From Scedosporium boydii (lineage: Eukaryota > Ascomycota > Sordariomycetes > Microascales > Microascaceae), in contig NJFT01000042.1 in NCBI GenBank assembly GCA_002221725.1, positions 1 through 64,000 on the forward strand: a stretch of 64,000 nt of DNA, read 5' to 3'. Below are positions 35,550-47,724 of this stretch, piece by piece (the first letter of the stretch is position 1; every line of letters begins with the position of its first letter). A program made the translations under genes and the position numbers. The notes beneath the pieces were generated by a model. It did not search any database. It worked only from the letters and a program-made list of their open reading frames with translations, and was not told where the DNA came from.

Positions 35550-36444
35550 AGGATGAGAGGCATCAACGCATCGTAGAGACAGGGAAACAAAAACGGTGTT
35601 GGTAGAGTTGGATTGCATTTCTGATGTTCCCTCTTCCTTACCTGGGCCAGCAAGAGAGCGGAGGGAACCCACCTTCAAAGCCTCCTGCTCCGGTGGCCCG
35701 GGTGGGTTCATGTCCGATTTAACCTTAATAGACTCCTGACCAGACACCCATGAGCCCTTTGCCGGATCGGGAAACCTTTGCACTGTCGAAGCGTGTCTTT
35801 TTCTCAGCCGCATGAGGATAAGAATCACTTGATCACTAATTATAGCAACATCATTTCCCAGCATAGCTTTACGAGGTGCAAGTCTCGTTGGTCCATACAT
35901 TGGGAAAGAAAAAGAAGGATAAAACCTCGGCGGAAGAGCCCGCTATGTTCTTGGCGGTATCGCACTATTTACCTTAATGGGGACAAGACGTCTGTGCTGA
36001 GCATCCGGGGCTGAAGCCAATTTCTCGGTAGACCGCCGGTTTAATCGCGGCCTCTATTTTGTTGGTTGACAGGCATATCGGGTGTGGCTCAGTTAGAGCT
36101 GGCGCTGGGAGCGGCTGAAGGGACCTTTTGTTTCGAAGCCACATTCCATGGGTTTTCTCAATTAGGCACGGCAAACGAGAAGCTAAAATCTCGTGTAAGA
36201 AGATGGTCGACTTGGAGAGGCATGGGCGATAATTGATCTCACGAGATGAGCTACGACTGCGAAGGCTGAGATGTGCAGAATCGGCTCGTCCGGTATATAA
36301 GGCCTGGGTTCGATCCCTCACCCTGAGGAGACCCCTTCCATCACCAGTTAAAGATATCATTGTCTTTAGTTATTCTACATACGCCACTTTAATAATATAA
36401 TATAATCAAGTCCTTCTCTTCTTCTATCATCTTCTTCTTTCAAG
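35550..36444. other. Intergenic region with the promoter of the cysteine-rich gene
   Basis: About 900 bases. TATATAA at 36294-36300 lies about 145 bases before the next ATG. A tRNA-like A-box and B-box can be picked out but do not fold (see rejected). Confidence 0.5.
36294..36300 (+). promoter_or_regulatory. Possible TATA box of the cysteine-rich GPI-anchor candidate
   Basis: TATATAA about 145 bases upstream of the ATG at 36445, followed by a CT-rich leader ending TTTCAAG just before the ATG. Confidence 0.45.
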
Positions 36445-37169
36445 ATGAAGTCATTCCCTTTCCTTGCCGCCACCGCCGTCCTCACGGCCTCCAGCGTCCA
36501 CGCCGGCTTCAACACCGCCCAAACCATCAACCCAGCCAAGTTCCTCGCTCGAAGCGCCTCCATCCACACCCGTCAAGACGTTGACACGACGACCGCCGAG
36601 TTCTGCGGATCTGATAGTACGTCCTCCTCATAACCCCCAACCATACAGCCGTCCCCCCAAACCCCATCTCCTAAGTTCCCATTCCCTCCTTGTTTCAATA
36701 GCTGACCCCTATCTCCTCAACAGCCGACGGATACGACTGGTGGTGCGAAGACCCCCAAACGACCTGCTGCTTCGGCACAGACATCTGGCAGTGCGCCCCC
36801 ATCACCGCCCAAGAATGCTGCATGACCGGCTACTACTGCGAGGCCGGGACCTTTTGCTACATCGAGGACGTAACACAGGACCAGTACTGCCTCACCCCGG
36901 AGGAGGTTGCCATCGTGCAGGATGATGTGGAGTCGGGAGCCGGCGCGGGCGCTCGTATTAAGCCGACGAAGTCGGCGGTGGCTGCCGCGGCTGCGCAGAC
37001 TCATAGCAGTAAAGATGGCGGAGATGATGACGGGGATGCGGGTGGCAAGCGGAGGAAGGGCGGCTCCTCGGGTGGTTCGGACAACACGAGTGGTGCGGAT
37101 AAGGAGGTCGTTGGGAGGATGATGGCCGGTTTTGTTGCTCTTGGTGCGCTTGTTGCTGTTGGTCTTTGA
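36445..37169 (+). CDS. Small secreted cysteine-rich protein, GPI-anchor candidate
   Basis: About 205 aa from two exons, 36445-36616 and 36724-37169 (join A|CC GAC keeps frame). Residues 1-20 form a signal peptide (MKSFPFLAATAVLTASSVHA). A compact domain with ten Cys follows at about 50-105, with the pattern FCG, WWC, TTCCFG, WQC, ECCMTG, YYC, TFC, QYC. Next comes a low-complexity Ala/Lys/Gly/Ser linker. A hydrophobic tail (MMAGFVALGALVAVGL) ends the protein, preceded by small residues (GGSDNTSGAD) that suit a GPI attachment site. Together this indicates a cell-wall or plasma-membrane surface protein. I do not recognise the family and no CFEM or chitin-binding signature fits well. Confidence 0.82.
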
Positions 37170-37706
37170 AAGAAGGATACACGGTAGGGGATGGGAGGCA
37201 TGTGGGTGGTACCCTCGCGGGTTCTTGAGACATTAGTGGATATATCGATTGATCTAGACTGGAATTTGCTGTCTTTTATTTTAACCCGCTGCGACTCAGT
37301 TGGCTGGATTATAGCATTTCCGTCTCTAGCACCTTGCCAGAGAGTGAACGTATAACTGTATAGCCATGCTATTGTGTAATGAGTGATTCAAGACGAGAAG
37401 TGTAGACAGGGGTGAATTGAGTCTGTCATAACATGTCTTGTCATGTCAATAATCCGAGTCCTCTGCCGTATAACCCGGGGTATAGTTTCTCCCGTCCTCC
37501 ACTATCTGTCCCCAGTGGAAGCTTGTTGTGCATTCCGGGCAGGTGTTGACCGTGCCAACCTGCGGCACCCGAAAACTGCCGGTATGCCTCTTTGACGACA
37601 AATGCTCGTTCATGTCATAACCGTATCTCAATTCGTCATCAAACTAGATGGGGGGTATCACTCTTTCCTTTCTCTCGTTCCTTCTTTCTTTTTTCCATTG
37701 CCGAGT
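37170..37706. other. Convergent intergenic region
   Basis: About 540 bases between the cysteine-rich gene and MHF1; 3' UTRs only. Confidence 0.5.
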
Positions 37707-38219
37707 TTACTTCCTCGATCTCTTGTCACCTTTGGAAGTAGCCTTCTCGGCCTGTTCCTGGTCAATGAAGTCCTTGATAATCTGATGCATATCCTGGTTT
37801 CTCCGGCACAGGAGCAGGACATCATCTGTGGAGATGGTAGTGCGACCAGCATGGTTACAGAATGCCTCCAAATCTTGGGCGACGCTCTCTGCCTGGATGT
37901 TAGCACCGAGCCCATAAAAAAAGAGAAAGGAAAGGAAAAATAAAGGTGTCGCCGAGGGGGTGGGATGAGTTGGGATGATAAAAGCATACCCATCTGGGTC
38001 CACACAACCTGTGTCAAAGCTGCGATGAACTGGGGGGTAGCATTGCGGTTCTCCCTCATGACCTTGGCATCTACCATCTGGCCGATGGCGTACCAGAGGG
38101 CCTGGGTGAGTATCTGGGAAAGAGTGTTAGCTGGCGGGAAGAAGAACTCGTCGTTGTAGGATATTTTTGGGGGTTTATGGACGTGCCTGATGACGCTCGT
38201 TGGCCTCGGCGTCTGCCAT
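37707..38219 (-). CDS. mhf1: MHF1 / CENP-S homologue, histone-fold protein
   Basis: Small histone-fold protein of about 112 aa that pairs with MHF2/CENP-X at kinetochores and with the FANCM-type helicase in DNA repair. Exons on the minus strand: 38219-38187, 38113-37990 and 37888-37707. The conserved body is clear: ALWYAIGQMVD, NATPQFIAALTQVVW, then SVAQDLEAFCNHAGRTTIST and DDVLLLCRRN. The second intron is GT..AG and uses the acceptor giving QM|ESVAQDL. The first junction is uncertain: no GT donor gives the right frame with the expected acceptor, but a GC donor (CAG|GCACGT) does, linking MADAEANERHQ to ILTQALW or directly to ALW. The basic tail KATSKGDKRSRK ends the protein. Confidence 0.85.
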
Positions 38220-39141
38220 TGTTGGGGAAGTGGGTTTCGGGGTGGGATTTGTTTGGTGTGAAGCAGACGCGGGGCATCAATTCCGAGACGTGATGACTTG
38301 AGAACAATCAATCGATCTGAATTCTTGGCGGCGAGGTCTGGTCAAGCTCGGTGTCCACATGCAGTTGACTGCGGGTCGTGCTTTACATATCAATTGATGC
38401 TACGCCGTTTCTAGAAGCCGTGCCAAGCTTCAGCTCTCAATGTGGACAGATCAATTTCAACAAAGAGGGCAAGAACTCGCAATGTGCTCGATGTCTAAAA
38501 CGACGTGATGCTGAGCCCCGAAATGGGGACTTGTGTCGATCAGAACAGCATTTGCTTGACACTTCAACTGTGATGATAATTTGAGGAGCCTGGCTCCTGC
38601 CGCCTCAATTGATTGTACGCAATTGATGATTAATACTCCGAGGCAGGCTGCACTTAAGGTTCAAATACCAGCCCGCAGAGGCCCTAGTCAGGCCCCATGC
38701 ATTGTCCGAAGCCCCTGTGCAACCCTGCACCAGGCACTGAAGAGCCTGGCACGAGGCCATTTTCACTGAGCTTATCAGCACTTGAACCAGCCCCACGTGC
38801 GGACTAACCGGAAGCAATTGAAGCTGCACGAGGACTTTGGGAGCTCTGTCCAGATGCGCCAAATTTGAGCCGAGAAAAATATCGTCATACCCGCGAACTT
38901 TCTTTTCAAACTTTCCACACAACCTTTCAAGCTTTTGCATTTCCTTCTTTTCCCCTTTCCGCCTAGCATATCCATTGCCAGACGAGATTCTACCACTCCG
39001 ATCGGCGCAAGACTCAGTGTCAGCCCCTTCGTGATCCCCCACGTGCACCTCGTCGATCAACCCGACCCCCGCCTGCCTGTCGCGCGACACCACCGGAAAG
39101 CAAAAGAAGAAAAGAAAAAGAATAAGACTCCTACCACCACC
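38220..39141. promoter_or_regulatory. Divergent intergenic region between MHF1 and Pga2
   Basis: About 920 bases between two divergent start codons; presumably both promoters and 5' UTRs. No gene seen. Confidence 0.5.
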
Positions 39142-39585
39142 ATGCCCGTCTCCGACGTCGCCACCTACCTCCTCCGCCTCGCCGAAGAGCGCACCGCCGG
39201 CCTCCGCGAAACCTGGGAATCCCTCAACCTCCACCGCATGATCCGCCTCGTCATCATCATCGGCGGCTACCTCCTCATCCGCCCCTACTTGATCAAGCTC
39301 ACCGGCAAGGCCCAGATGGAGCAGCACGAGCGCGAGGACCGCGAGGCCAAGAAGCGCGCCGAGATCTCCCCCAACGAACTCCGCGGCATGCGCGTGACGG
39401 CCGACATACCCGATGCCGAAGAGGTCGATACCTCCACGTCCACCGATTGGGGAAACAAGGCGAGGAAGCGACAGAGGCAGGCGCTCAGGAAGATGCTTGA
39501 GGCTGAGGAGAAGAGGTTGGAGGAGTTGCAGGAGGATGAGGATGATAAGGATATTGAGGAGTTTTTGATCAAGGAGGATAAATAG
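39142..39585 (+). CDS. pga2: Pga2-like ER protein-trafficking protein
   Basis: Single-exon protein of 147 aa. One membrane segment at residues about 33-51 (MIRLVIIIGGYLLIRPYLI) follows a short amphipathic N-terminus. The cytosolic rest is highly charged and coiled-coil-like: QMEQHEREDREAKKRAE, then the conserved ISPNELRG, a TDWGNKARKRQR block and an acidic helical tail ending KEDK. This order matches the Pga2 family, involved in ER/nuclear-envelope protein trafficking in yeast. The start is the first ATG with a CACC context. It is divergent from MHF1. Confidence 0.85.
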   Translation: MPVSDVATYLLRLAEERTAGLRETWESLNLHRMIRLVIIIGGYLLIRPYLIKLTGKAQMEQHEREDREAKKRAEISPNELRGMRVTADIPDAEEVDTSTSTDWGNKARKRQRQALRKMLEAEEKRLEELQEDEDDKDIEEFLIKEDK

Positions 39586-40073
39586 GGCGGGCCAATGTCG
39601 ACGCCAAGACTTCCGTTTTACGAGTGAAATGAAGGAAAAGAAATTGTACATTTTTAATACGATTTATGCTGGTGGGAAAGGGGTGAATGGCTTCAATGGA
39701 TATAGAACTGCTTTTTTCCCTGTGAAATCTTCATTTTTCTTCTTCTTTCCTTCATTGCAGGCCTTGTCCGGCTGATATCTTCAGCTCTGAGTTGCTTTTC
39801 GGGACAAAGTTCATCTTGATTGCTTCGTCTTATTTGATGATCCAATCTAACATTTCATAAGATCAGCAACAAAAATCCTCCCTTCTTCATCACCCAGCTT
39901 CCAAGCTCAGCCTGAGAGACCTCGACAACTCTCTCTTATCCGACATATCAATTAGAGTAGAAAATTTAGATAGAAAGCTATTCTCGATGTAGCTGAGGAT
40001 AAAGAAAACGACAACCTCCCTTCCCATCCCTCCCAAACCCATTCTTCCCACCCTTCACACCCACCCATCAAAA
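39586..40073. other. Intergenic region upstream of the amino-acid transporter
   Basis: About 490 bases; 3' UTR of Pga2 and probable promoter of the transporter. Confidence 0.5.
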
Positions 40074-41906
40074 ATGGCAGACCGTCTCCCCAGCTCAGGG
40101 ACATTCATCCCTCTGGCCTCGGATGACGACGCCCTCAACTCTCCGATACCAACCCTGATCCACCTCGAACCTCCCAAGTCCCCCGCCGCAGCACCAAAGC
40201 TCACCCGCCTCAACGGCATAGCCCTCGTCATCAGCCTCCAGATTGGCTCCGGCATCTTCACCGTCCCCTCTTTCGTCGCCACCAACGTCACCAATCCAGG
40301 CTGGGGCGTCGCCGTCTGGTTCCTCGGCGGACTCCTCGTATGGACCGGCGCCGCCTCCTTCATCGAGCTGGGTCTCAGGATCCCCCACAACGGAGGTATC
40401 CTGGCGTACATGCGGCGATGCTACGGGAACCCCGCGGGGTTCCTCTTTACATGGGCGTGGGTGCTCATGGCGAAGCCGGCTACGAATGCCATCATTGCTA
40501 CCATCTTTGCTGATTATATCACGAGGCCGTTCGTTAACGAGCCTCCTGCGTCGCCGTGGGTGTTGAGGGTCATGGCTTTGGCGTGCGTTTGGGGTATTAC
40601 GTTTGTTAATGGGAGGGGTGCTACGGCGGGGGCGAGTGTTGCGAACAAATTTTTGATCTTGAAGCTTTCGGCTGTGGGCATCATTGCTCTTGTGGGTAGT
40701 TTTTACTTTATCACGGGCGCGGGGGAGGGTGTGCCTAAGTCGCCGACCGGGTGGTTTGGGGAGCCGCTGGATCAGCCTCTTGTCGATACGTGGACTTGGA
40801 TTGGGGGGGTTGGCACGGCGCTCTTTGGTGCTTTGTTCTGCTATGGAGGCTGGGAGACGGTAAGTAGATAAACGGATTGCTGCCCCTCCGCATCCTCTCT
40901 CAGAAAAACGTCGTTCGACAAGCTTCTAATCCTTTTCATCATCCAGGTCGGCTTCGTTTTGGGCGACATGAAGGACCCCGAAGGTGACCTCTCCGCAGTC
41001 ATCAACGGGTCCATGACGGCTGTCATCATCGGCTTCACCCTCCTTAACGCCGCCCTTTACACCTGCCTTCCCATGGACGTTATGCGAGCTAGCAGAACAG
41101 TGTCGGTGGTAAGAAACTAGCAAGCCCATTTCTCCCCTCCCGCCCCCCCACAGCTTTGGAAGCTCACTTTCATTCTCCTACAGGAATTCGCGCGCCAAAC
41201 CCTCGGCGCCTGGGGCGGCGTCCTCCTCTCCATCATGGTCTCTATCTCCGCCATGGGTGCCCTCAACGCAAACACCTTCGCCACCGCGAAGCTCGCGGTC
41301 ACCGCCGCAGAGGTCGGCTACTTCCCCGAGATCCTCGCCAACCTGCACTGCAGCAACGCCCGCGACGAGCCGCACTACATAGATAAGATACGCTCGTGGG
41401 CGCCGGGCGTGTTAGTCACGCCTGTGCAGTGGTTTGCGGCGTCGACGAGGAGGCTGCGATGGCAGAGCCAGGTGCCGATGTAAGTGTCGACATGGAACTC
41501 TGTCTAAAGTGTTGACGTTTTGTTCCCTCTCTGCTAATGATTCTTTTCTTTACACAGATTCCCGCTGGTTTTGAACGCGATGTTGACTTCGTTTTATGTG
41601 TTTACTGGAAGCTTAGGAGGTCTGGTTACATTCATCGGCGTAACAGAGTACATCTTCTTCTTTTCTTCCGTCGTTGGCCTTCTCCTCCTTCGCAAGCGAG
41701 ACGCCCTCCGGCCAAGCCCTGTGACATATCGCACGTGGACGGGGAACCCTCTCATATTCAGCGTCGTCAGTGGCCTCTTGATCTTGCGCGCTGTCATCTC
41801 CGAGCCTATTCTGGGCGTGGCTATCATTAGTGCCGGGGCCGTGGGCCTGGCGCAGTTCTGGCTCAGATTCCGGCGGGGAGGGGTCGCTCCGGTTGGAGGG
41901 CATTGA
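40074..41906 (+). CDS. APC-superfamily amino-acid transporter, methionine permease (MUP)-like
   Basis: Plasma-membrane amino-acid permease of about 530 aa. Four exons: 40074-40859, 40947-41108, 41184-41479 and 41558-41906; each join keeps frame (GGWET|VGFVLGD, TVSV|EFARQ, QVP-I-FPLV). TM1 carries the unwound-helix signature SLQIGSGIFTVPS near residue 60. The next segments read VWFLGGLLVWTGAASFIELG and PHNGGILAYM. TM6 has FGALFCYGGWETVGFVLGDMK. At least ten hydrophobic segments can be counted. The pattern matches the high-affinity methionine permease/LAT branch rather than YAT-type permeases. Substrate is inferred from family only. Confidence 0.88.
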
Positions 41907-43523
41907 GAGCCGTTTCTAAATCTACGACGGTGTCTGGACTCTTTTTCCTCAGTAGATTCCTTAATTAAATCCTACCAGGCCGAAGGTGCAAACCTCCGGG
42001 CTTTGCCTCTGAATGTTAGCTCATGGCTTCTAAGCTACTTCCTTGAACATTGAATGCTACATCGACAACTCAATTGCGCCTCAACGCGATCGTCAGTACT
42101 AGGGCCGAGGTAGAGGGTGTCTGCAACCCATGGTGATGACGATGAAGGAACGGAAGCAACTTTGCCACAAGCATGTCGGATACCCAAAAAGTACCAGACC
42201 TGTGCTGTCTGTGTCACCCACAATTAAACTCTCTCGCCGGGCGGATGGGAGGGCTGGCGTCAATCTCGTCTGAACAATTCAAATAGGGGGTCGTTTCATC
42301 TCAGGATCCGGTTTGCTCAGGGGCCGTTTACAAAATAATCAAGAGCACTGAGCATCAATCGCATCTAAACTCATTTCATGCCGCTTTCGCTTCGGTCCAA
42401 GGGTGTTGTTGTCCGCCAAGGCGTGCCGGCGGCTCATCTCACATCCCGCCACACCACTCATTTTCTCAAGGGACCCTCAATTTCTCCGCTTTGGGCAGCG
42501 TTCGACGACGGCTGGTCCGGTTGGGTCGACAGGATGTGGAAACGGCACAGAATTCAAATTGTTCGTGTGTAAGTTGGGCACTAGACGAGTGGATGTTCGA
42601 GAATAAACTAGAATCTCTGTTGCTGTTTCGTTGTAGGGTTAACATGGTGTTTTGTGTTATTATGTCATCAATTTAAGAGCACCTCAGGCTGAGATCTTCT
42701 CAATTTAATCTGGAAGCTGCGACAAGAGACCAGAGTCAGATCCTCCATCATCACCAGGTCAATATCAAATACGGAGAGAGTCTTTCAATGGGAGTTTGTG
42801 GTGCCGTCTTTCTTTTGTTTCACTCTTTTATTACCCCACGACTTATTTTGACCTCCGGTGAATCACAGTCTTTAATTGTTTTCTTCTCAAGTTGTTGTTT
42901 ACCTGTCTCTTGTCCCACTGTCCCGCTGGGCCTGAAGCAATAATGCATCTCTGATCCTTCCACCCACGAGATTCTTCTACCCTGCAGCATCCCTTTTAAC
43001 CCCACCTCCGTTCCACTGGGCTGAGCCTTCTTTGGCCTGGCCTGCTCGTCCAGGTTGTCCCCCATCAATTCGATCTCATCCACGTCATCCTGCGAAGTAT
43101 TGGAGCTTTTAGCCAACTGGCCCTGGCCCTCTCTCTTTTTGGGCCATTCAAATTCAGCCATCATTCAACGGGCATTGCTCTGCTCTTCCACAAGGCCATA
43201 CCCCCTCATCTCAGTGCTTATTGGTTGACTGAAGGGAACATCTTCTGACTTCCCCCCTACCTCCCGTTGCTTGATCAATCCGCAGTGTCTTACTCGCTGC
43301 AGAATTGCAGCCACCGCAGAGGGAAAAATCATAATATTGCAATACACCGCATCCACATCCTCACCCAGACCACAACTTAATCCGACCCTCTTCCAACATC
43401 ACCAGAGTCTTCTTCCTCACTCTCCTCCGTGTCGCCCAAGCCCATGTTGACGGTTGGTCGCCATATCATGTAATAAAATCGACATTTCTCTTCCTCACCT
43501 TCCTCCAGTCCTCCTAGCGCAAT
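41907..43523. other. Intergenic region of about 1.6 kb
   Basis: 3' UTR of the transporter and promoter/leader of the AT-hook gene. A minus-strand ATG frame of 114 codons (42820-43164) lies here but is not supported (see rejected). Confidence 0.5.
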
Positions 43524-46359
43524 ATGGCGGAACCAAAGTTCGACATACACAATTTATTGCAGACGGGGTCCTTCCCAACTGCCCGAGGCCGTTCTAGCGA
43601 GAGGGGGTAAGTTTCTCCCAGCGTTGTCGTGGCCTACGGGCTCCTCCTTTCCTGCGCTGGGTTGGTCGCTCGCTCCCTGCTAACAATCTGCTTTTTGGTT
43701 CAGTTCCTGGGAGTCCCTGGAGCGCACTCCTAGATTCTATAGCGGTACCAATTCCCAGCTCGACGAGCCGGTGATAAGCCTGGCCGACCCAGAAATCCCT
43801 CCCCGATACTCAACCCCGCCCCCACCACCGACCGTCGAAGACAGCGAAGATCTCGATGGCGAATATGCCGACGAGGAGCCCAAGTTCCCGGGCGACATAG
43901 ACCAACACCCCGTCCTCCTCGAGAACGAAGACTACATCTATGCCCACAACCCCGAGCAGCGCTTCGTCTTGGTTTCTAATCCTAGTGACAGCAAGCCGCA
44001 GACCGTGAAACCTGACGAGGATGCTGAGGGGCGTCGAGGACGTCCACCTAAGAGGGATACCCCCGACTCGAAGCGAACCGATTCCCCGGTAAAGAGCGAT
44101 GGTGGTGTCTCTCCTACCCTAGCCGCTGCCGCCGCCGCTGCTGGAGCTGCCGCAGCTTCGAAGCTTAACGCCCGGGGTAGTTCAAGGGAGAAGAGACCAA
44201 GCCTGAACAGGAGAAAGAGCCCGCATGACCTCCCACGCCTTGATACCGAGATGCCTAGCGGGGGTGAGCCTCAGCGGCGCACTTCGCGACACATTCGCAG
44301 TCGGTCTTCGACTGCGACATATAATGACGACCACCGATATCGCGAGCCGTCATCTCCTGACTACGGGGGCGGTGGACGGTCTTTCCGAGATGACTTCCTC
44401 TCACCCGAAATCATCAAGCACGGCCCGCGAAACCGTGAACAGGCCTATTACCCGAGTAGCACTCACACCCAACCAAGCAGGCCAAAGGAAGAGTTTGATG
44501 ATAGGCTAGACGGCCCCTCCTTTAGTCGTGGACCTCATTCGGTCAGTCCAGTACGAGTTGGACGTTCGCGGCCCGGCTCCGAGTATCCCTCAAAACATAC
44601 GTCGAGGAGATCGAGCAGAGGCTCGCCACCCCGACCAGAAACTTTGCGCGGCCCGGCATCGAGAAGACCCGAATCCCCGCCTCGCCGTGAGACGAGACTG
44701 CGACGCTATGATCCTTATTCCGATGAGGACGTAATATCCGAAACCACTTCTACGCGCCGTAACCCCCGAAAGGCTGTCGTGGTTCACGATGAACGTGCTT
44801 CAACAGGGAATCTTCTGGGTTCGGGGGATTTGAGGCACATGGCTAGCTCTCGGTCGCGATCGAGGTCTACTACCGTTGGTGGCGCGAGCCCGAATCTGTA
44901 CCCTGATGCTGCACCGCGTGGCCCTCGCTCTCCGGGCACTTTCAGTTCTCAAATTTTCGAATCCCCCGCCGTTGCACCTGCGTACCCGACGGTCGACTTT
45001 ATGCCCTCTCACGACCCCGTGAGCTATCAAGGTAGGGGTCATTGGGACTCTAGACCCAGGCCACGCGATCTTCAAGGATACGTACCCAGTCCTATCCAAA
45101 TTTCCGGTCCTTCAGGCCCTCGAGAACCGATCGACTCTGGCCGAAGCCGGTATATGCAACACGCGTGGCAGCATTCTGAACCTCGGAACCAAACACCAGC
45201 GAACGCTTCCAACCCTTTCATGCCAAGCCCGAGTCTCCGTCCCTCCCCTTCTCCGCAGAAGGATATCAGTGTCTTGAAGTACTTTGAGGATCCTCGGCAC
45301 TCGGGGTTGCCCGTCCTCCCGCAATGCCCTAGGAAGGAACCAGTGGCCGGCATGACAGACTGGCTGACCCTTCCTCGGTGTGATAACTTCAACATCTGCC
45401 CAACGTGTTACGCCGGACTCTTCTCCGACTCTACTTTCCGGACACACTTTATCCCCGCTCCATGGCGACCGATGGACCAGAAGATTTGCTGCGATATCGG
45501 CGCCTCGCTCTGGTACCCCATTGCCTGGCTTCTGACTACGAAGAAGAGGCTACCGGATCTACGGCTGCTGACCAGCGTTGCGGACATTAACTGGAATACC
45601 ACTGCTGTCGGCGAGGGATGTCCTGGTGGACGTAAAATGACGCGCATCTGGCACACGATCAAGGACCCTACGACTAGGCGTGCGGTACCGAATTTTACGG
45701 TGTGCTATGAGTGCACCACGGTCATCGAAGCCCTACTGCCCAATTTGCGAGGCATACTCGTAATTCCGGAAACATTAAACCCAAAGTCCAGCGGCCAATG
45801 CTCCATGCATCCCACTGGGGCGGATCGCCAGATGCCGCTCCTCTACTTTGACGCCCTCGAGAAGGCGTCGGAAATGGCCCTCACCAACGGCACATCACCT
45901 AGCATCACACAGCTTGTCGACGACATCAGTAGCATCTCGTCACTGTCTTTGACCCGGGTAACCCGCGTCTCCGATTGTCCCCGGGACAAGACGATGCACA
46001 ACAAAAAATGGTACATCCTGGCGTCGCTGCCCGAACTCACCATCTGTGACGACTGCTTCGAGGAGGTCGTGTACCCGCGCCTCAGCGAGAGCCCCAGCCT
46101 GACGGAAAAATTCTCGATATATGCCTACCGGGTGCCCATCGCGACGTGTCAGCTCTACTCGGAGAGGATGCGGGCTCTCTTCGAGGAGGCGTGCAGGCGC
46201 AAGGACCTGCGTCAGCTCGAGGATGCGGTGATCGAGCGCAAGAATAAGGAAGTTGAGATTCAGGCGAAGTTGAGCCAGCTTAAGGCCCAGCCGCAGAATG
46301 ATCCGTGGATCGAGGAGGCTGTGAAGAAGCTCGAGCAGTTGTGGAAGAAGTGGGAGTAA
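43524..46359 (+). CDS. Fungal AT-hook and CxxC protein of unknown function
   Basis: About 912 aa from two exons, 43524-43606 and 43704-46359 (join GG|T TCC). Short motif MAEPKFDIHNLLQTG at the N-terminus. An AT-hook core (RRGRPPKR) near residue 138 suggests minor-groove DNA binding. An Ala run follows, then about 400 residues rich in Arg/Ser/Pro (many RSRS and SPP words). From about 565 to 830 the protein is folded-looking and Cys-rich, with three CxxC pairs (ICPTC about 591, VCYEC about 693, ICDDC about 807) plus single Cys and His, suggesting zinc binding. A charged coiled coil ends it (KDLRQLEDAVIERKNKEVEI). It resembles conserved Ser/Arg-rich 'nuclear matrix'-type fungal proteins. Function unknown. 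Confidence 0.82.
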
Positions 46360-47724
46360 GAAGGGCAAAAGAAAAATCGAAAGAGAAAAAAAAAGAGTTT
46401 GAAAGAGATGCGATCGAATGTTCTTCTTGTTTAAAACACGAATACATGGAGACGGGGATAGAAGATGGGCAAGAAGGATGTCAACTAGATGGGCGAACAG
46501 GATCTCTTTGATCATCTGCATTTTCTGGTTATTTGGGGGAGTTGCCCCAACTGGTGCCTTGATCCCTCTGGTTTTGAATGATACATAATGATGATGAACG
46601 AGCGAGCGAGTTGGTAGTTTGGTTGTGATTATTATCAATAAACGGAAGCATTGTGCATTCAAACGACCCGTCCCTTGATGGCAGTGAAAACCTGTTAAGA
46701 CCGAGTCCTCAAGGAAGGATATTGGCTTTCTCGAACATGTGTTAGTGAAAATATGTATTATCCAGATACGAGCGCCTCCATCTTCCTTTGGGTTCCCCAG
46801 GCACAAGGCGCAGCCTGAGGACGTTCGGTCGTCTTCGTCTCCACTGGCAACCCGTCCCTCTTCGTGAGACTTGTACCGCAATGGTACAGACATGTTTTGT
46901 CTTCTTTTGGGAGTGCCCATGCTCCATTGGAACCTCTACCTTGACGGAGGAAAAACAATTTCACCCAAGGCGGTGAACTACGAAGATCAAGAGAGAAGGA
47001 TTCTACACTGGTCGCAAGGACTGGTTGGGGTTGGTACGCGATAAGAGAGTTTGTTGTGATATTCCGACGTATACAGAGCTTCCACCTCACCTCTCACCCA
47101 TGATCAAGTCAACTCAAGTGGTACTTGCTCTTGCCATTGCAGTTGAAGGGTAGAGATTTATCTTGCGCTAATAATAACCGAGACGGGGAGACCAAAGAAA
47201 AAATAGCGACGGACATCGGATACACTCTCTGTGCTGCATATAAATCGAATCAGTCGCTATAAGGTTCATCAGATCAATCCAATTCCCACTCCGGTTCGCA
47301 TTAGTTCGTATGCATTTATGCGTGACGGAGGATAAGCGGGGACATCAGATCTGGGTGAGGTTGAATTGACTTCTATATCACGTGATAGGCCCTGTTTGAT
47401 CCACCCCACCAACTGTGACTTGGCCCGTGCAAGACTCGGTACGTATCCCTCGCAATTAGGGTCTGCCCACAACGAATCTACCGCAAAAATCATTATTTGC
47501 GAAATTTCTCTACTCGAAGGGAACTTTCACGATCTTCCATACTAACCACACAGCAGCACCGGAGCCAACAGTACGTTTTTATCCCCCAAAAACAACACAA
47601 CCAACCCCCTTCCATTCCTCAGAGGATTGCAATCCTGAGCTCTGAGTTCAATCAAGTTCCCCATCTCTAACTGTAGATTCAATTTCAACAGGCTTTTCAT
47701 CGACGGAAAAGAAATACCGAAACG
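46360..47724. other. Intergenic region
   Basis: About 1.36 kb between the AT-hook gene and the uL4 gene; no gene supported. Confidence 0.5.

Noticed and set aside
36080..36320. A-box-like GGCTCAGTTA and B-box-like GGTTCGATCCC suggesting a tRNA gene
   Set aside because: The two boxes are more than 200 bases apart, the D loop would be too short, and the acceptor and T stems do not pair.
38935..39141. N-terminal extension of Pga2
   Set aside because: It opens only through a non-ATG codon; the ATG at 39142 gives the family's normal start before the membrane segment.
42820..43164. Minus-strand ATG frame of 114 codons antisense to the AT-hook gene leader
   Set aside because: No domain, no splice context, and a composition consistent with chance; an orphan gene cannot be excluded.
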